6,175 bases of DNA from NCBI GenBank assembly GCA_937930275.1, contig CALGLM010000025.1:1-6175 (forward strand), in the 5' to 3' direction. Both the position numbers and the translations under genes were made by a program. The notes beneath the pieces are model-generated. The model was not told the DNA's origin. It saw only the letters and a program-made list of their open reading frames with translations, and did no database searches. Every line of letters begins with the position of its first letter. Within the stretch, counting starts at the first letter, position 1. Source of the DNA: an uncultured Ignavibacteria bacterium (GTDB lineage: Bacteria; Bacteroidota; Ignavibacteria; Ignavibacteriales; Melioribacteraceae). Below are positions 6,128 to 6,175 of this stretch, piece after piece.

Positions 6128-6175
6128 AGATCGGAAGAGCGTCGTGTAGGGAAAGAGTGTAGATCTCGGTGGTCG
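6128..6175. other. Illumina TruSeq adapter contamination at contig end
   Basis: From AGATCGGAAGAGC at 6128 to the end, all 48 bases match, as I recall it, the reverse complement of the Illumina TruSeq universal (read 1 side) adapter: AGATCGGAAGAGCGTCGTGT, then GGGAAAGAGTGTAGATCTCG and GTGGTCG. The abrupt rise in G+C against the AT-rich gene before it agrees. The segment is not genomic and should be trimmed. Confidence 0.98.

Overview
This AT-rich window (roughly one third G+C by eye) looks like a whole or nearly whole assembly contig from a Bacteroidota/Chlorobi-related bacterium, most likely Ignavibacteria-like. The best clue is the first protein: it ends in a type IX secretion (T9SS) sorting domain opening with the YPNPFNPST motif, which is very common in Ignavibacteria but also occurs in some neighbouring phyla. 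An outer-membrane beta-barrel protein agrees with a Gram-negative envelope. The window starts inside a gene. It ends in 48 bases (6128-6175) of Illumina TruSeq adapter, so the right edge is an artefact and genomic sequence stops at about 6127.

Layout, left to right. (1) 1-2052 (+): 3' part of a secreted protein with eleven YCF48/BNR-type 'TTDGGATW' repeats, a fibronectin-like domain and a T9SS C-terminal domain, followed by a strong intrinsic terminator. (2) 2128-3282 (+): an exported, probably outer-membrane beta-barrel protein with an unusual helical insertion. (3) 3283-3602: a convergent intergenic stretch holding an 11-bp-stem hairpin and, at most, a doubtful 21-codon ORF. (4) 3603-4635 (-): a two-gene operon of a two-TM SPFH/band-7 membrane protein and, 4 nt downstream, a 53-residue ribbon-helix-helix (RHH, Arc-like) DNA-binding protein. 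(5) 4636-4805: the divergent control region. It has a perfect TTGACA -35 box, a -10 box and three 13-bp palindromes exactly 11 bp apart just downstream. (6) 4806-5753 (+): a GIY-YIG nuclease-domain protein with an unrecognised C-terminal half. (7) 5775-6127 (+): the start of an N-acetylglucosamine-6-phosphate deacetylase-like (NagA) amidohydrolase, cut off by the adapter.

The most interesting unit is the SPFH-RHH operon with its control region. Tandem operator subsites about one helical turn apart are what Arc/MetJ/CopG-type RHH proteins bind, and these lie over the predicted transcription start of the operon encoding the RHH protein. This suggests a self-regulated membrane-microdomain gene pair. 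That link is inferred. The palindromes, their spacing and the gene order are read directly from the sequence.
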